Origin: Paracoccaceae bacterium
GTDB lineage: Bacteria; Pseudomonadota; Alphaproteobacteria; Rhodobacterales; Rhodobacteraceae
Length of the DNA: 44,972 nucleotides
Direction of reading: 5' to 3'
Assembly (NCBI GenBank): GCA_007134865.1
Contig: SLJW01000001.1
Coordinates: 1 to 44,972 of the forward strand
Below the pieces are notes generated by a model, which saw only the letters and a program-made list of their open reading frames with translations, was not told where the DNA came from and did no database searches. The position numbers and the translations under genes are program-made. Below are positions 43,584 to 44,972 of this stretch, in pieces (position 1 is the stretch's first letter; each line of letters starts with the position of its first letter).

Positions 43584-44972
43584 GCATCCGCCCTCCCTCT
43601 GGGTCAAAGAATACCGGGTCGCAGAGCGTGACCTCGCAGCGATTGCCCCGCAGACCATCATCGAGCCGAAGCATCTCACCATGCCGCGCGCGTCCATTCG
43701 TGACCAGCGCCAGCCCAAGCCATGTGCCCAGCGTGGGCGAATAGCAGACCGATTTCACATGCCCTTGCCCATGCGCTGCCTTGGCCGGAGCCTCGCGCGG
43801 GTAGAGATGCGCACCAGCGGTCAATTCCTCCGTCGGGTCTTGCGGGCGCAGGCCCACCAATTGCAACCGTTCTGCTCCCGTCAGCCCCGGTCGCCCGCTT
43901 GCCGCCTTCCCGATGAAATCCTTCTTGCGCGACATCATCCCCTGCAGCCCAAGGTCAAAGGTCGTCACCCGCCCGTCAATCTCGGCATGCGTGAGAAACC
44001 CCTTCTCGATACGCAGCACGTTCAGTGCCTCCATCCCATAGGCACCGCCCCCGAGCCCCTCGGCCAGCGCTACAAGTTGACGGAAGAGATCGGCCCCGTA
44101 TCGCGCAGGCACGGCCAGCTCATAGCCCCGCTCGCCACTGAACGAGATGCGGAACAGCCGCGCGTTGATCTTCCCGATCTGCACCGGCTGATACCCCATG
44201 AAGGGCAGGTCCGGCACCTCGCCCAGCACATGCGCCAGCAACTCGCCCGCCAAGGGCCCGGCAACCGCCATCTGCGCCCATTGCTCGGTCACAGAACAGA
44301 GCCGCACCTGCCAGCCGCGGCAAAACGCCTGCTGCACAAATTCCAGATGCCGCATCACCTCGCCCGCAGCGGCAGTGGTGGTCGTCACCAGATAATCCTG
44401 CTCGTTCAGCCGCGCGCAGGTCCCGTCATCCATGACATGACCATCCTCGCGCAGCATCAGCCCATAGCGGACGCGCCCGACGGCAAGGCGCGACATGGTG
44501 CCGGTATAGACAAAATCCAGAAACCGCCCGGCATCGGGTCCCTGCACAGAGATCTTGCCCAGCGTCGAGACATCGCAGACCCCGACAGCCTTCCGGACAT
44601 ACCCGACCTCGCGGTTGCAGGCCGTGCGCCAGTCGGGATCACCGGGTTTCGGGAAATAGGAGGGCCGGTACCACAACCCCGCCTCGATCATCGGCGCACC
44701 CATCGCGCGCATCTGCGCGTCCGAAGTCGTGCGCCGCTCGGGCCGGAACCCCTTGCCCCGCGCTCCGGCCCCAAGCGCGCCGATGCTGACCGGCACGAAG
44801 GGCGGCCGGAAGGTGGTGGTGCCCGTGTCCGGAATGCTGCCACCTGTCGCGTCGGCCAGCACTGCCAGCGCCCCCATGTTTGACGACTTGCCCTGATCCG
44901 GCGCCATCCCTTGCGTGGTGTAACGCTTCATGTGCTCGACCGAGGCGAACCCCTCCTGTGCTGCGAGGGTCA
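43576..44972 (-). CDS. soxA: Sarcosine oxidase alpha subunit (SoxA), C-terminal part, runs off the window
   Basis: The reading frame is open through 44972 and continues outside; 465 residues are visible of a ~1000-residue subunit. The visible start reads LAAQEGFASVEHMKRYTTQGMAPDQGKSSN, the junction typical of SoxA. The rest is the GcvT-like folate-binding domain, with VGVCDVSTLGKISVQGPDAGRFLDFVYTG, SFSGERGYELAVPARYG and GMEALNVLRIEKGF. It demethylates sarcosine to glycine with tetrahydrofolate as one-carbon acceptor, producing H2O2. The ATG at 44931 is internal and not a real start. soxG follows with 8 nt overlap; soxB and soxD would lie to the right. Confidence 0.93.
   Translation of the reverse strand, partial: TLAAQEGFASVEHMKRYTTQGMAPDQGKSSNMGALAVLADATGGSIPDTGTTTFRPPFVPVSIGALGAGARGKGFRPERRTTSDAQMRAMGAPMIEAGLWYRPSYFPKPGDPDWRTACNREVGYVRKAVGVCDVSTLGKISVQGPDAGRFLDFVYTGTMSRLAVGRVRYGLMLREDGHVMDDGTCARLNEQDYLVTTTTAAAGEVMRHLEFVQQAFCRGWQVRLCSVTEQWAQMAVAGPLAGELLAHVLGEVPDLPFMGYQPVQIGKINARLFRISFSGERGYELAVPARYGADLFRQLVALAEGLGGGAYGMEALNVLRIEKGFLTHAEIDGRVTTFDLGLQGMMSRKKDFIGKAASGRPGLTGAERLQLVGLRPQDPTEELTAGAHLYPREAPAKAAHGQGHVKSVCYSPTLGTWLGLALVTNGRARHGEMLRLDDGLRGNRCEVTLCDPVFFDPEGGRMRD

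Noticed and set aside
42583-44883. 766-codon open frame on the plus strand
   Set aside because: It is antisense to soxA, soxG and the cupin, all with clear family motifs. Its product is Arg/Pro/His-rich without domains, a GC-driven shadow.

Overview
The window reads as a gene-dense, GC-rich chromosomal segment of an alphaproteobacterium of the Rhodobacterales (Rhodobacteraceae/Roseobacter type). The evidence is the MipZ-type ParA ATPase, the cysteine-free L31, the secA-PPIase-argJ-mutT neighbourhood, the short secA-linked 'translocase' envelope protein, a TRAP transporter, DMG/sarcosine-oxidising enzymes and a perfect TTAA-N7-TTAAC (CtrA-type) box. I see no insertion sequence, prophage, CRISPR array, rRNA or tRNA. 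Most of the DNA is ordinary core and catabolic genome.

Layout, left to right. (1) 0.1-3.8 kb, plus strand: a D-amino-acid dehydrogenase-like flavoprotein, then paaF-paaH, which act late in phenylacetate beta-oxidation. (2) 3.9-9.4 kb: mutT, argJ and an exported parvulin on the minus strand, divergent from secA. (3) 9.5-12.4 kb: an anchored 'translocase' protein, radC, and two small exported proteins of unknown function. (4) 12.4-16.9 kb: dnaK-dnaJ, divergent from a bacterial eRF1-like (baeRF) gene. (5) 17-21.6 kb: an M3 oligopeptidase and a dimethylglycine-dehydrogenase-like FAD/GcvT fusion. (6) 21.8-27.6 kb: the flagellar run motB-flgE-flgK-flgL-flgI, divergent from a lytic-transglycosylase lipoprotein. 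(7) 28.4-37 kb: the phenylacetate operon, read on the minus strand as paaJ-A-B-C-D-E-(PaaA-like)-paaZ, with paaX upstream. (8) 37.3-40.5 kb: a three-gene TRAP transporter divergent from paaX. (9) 40.6-42.4 kb: a 59-codon ORF behind the CtrA-type box, mipZ, rpmE and rplS. (10) 42.6 kb to the end: a DUF985 cupin, soxG, and a soxA that runs off the right edge.

How it fits together. PaaABCE (with PaaD for maturation) would epoxidise phenylacetyl-CoA, PaaZ opens and oxidises the ring product, and PaaF, PaaH and PaaJ finish beta-oxidation. paaK (the ligase) and paaG are not in the window. A 16-bp dyad next to the predicted paaJ promoter recurs with 13/16 identity upstream of the TRAP operon. This suggests shared control and makes the TRAP system a candidate phenylacetate-type uptake system. 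The DMG dehydrogenase-like protein and sarcosine oxidase subunits are consecutive steps of glycine-betaine breakdown. The most original observations are the duplicated dyad, a wide inverted repeat in the paaJ promoter, a PaaA-like paralogue with a Lys at a predicted iron-ligand position, the CtrA-boxed microprotein gene overlapping mipZ tail to tail, and a ~60-residue soluble insertion in the TRAP large permease.
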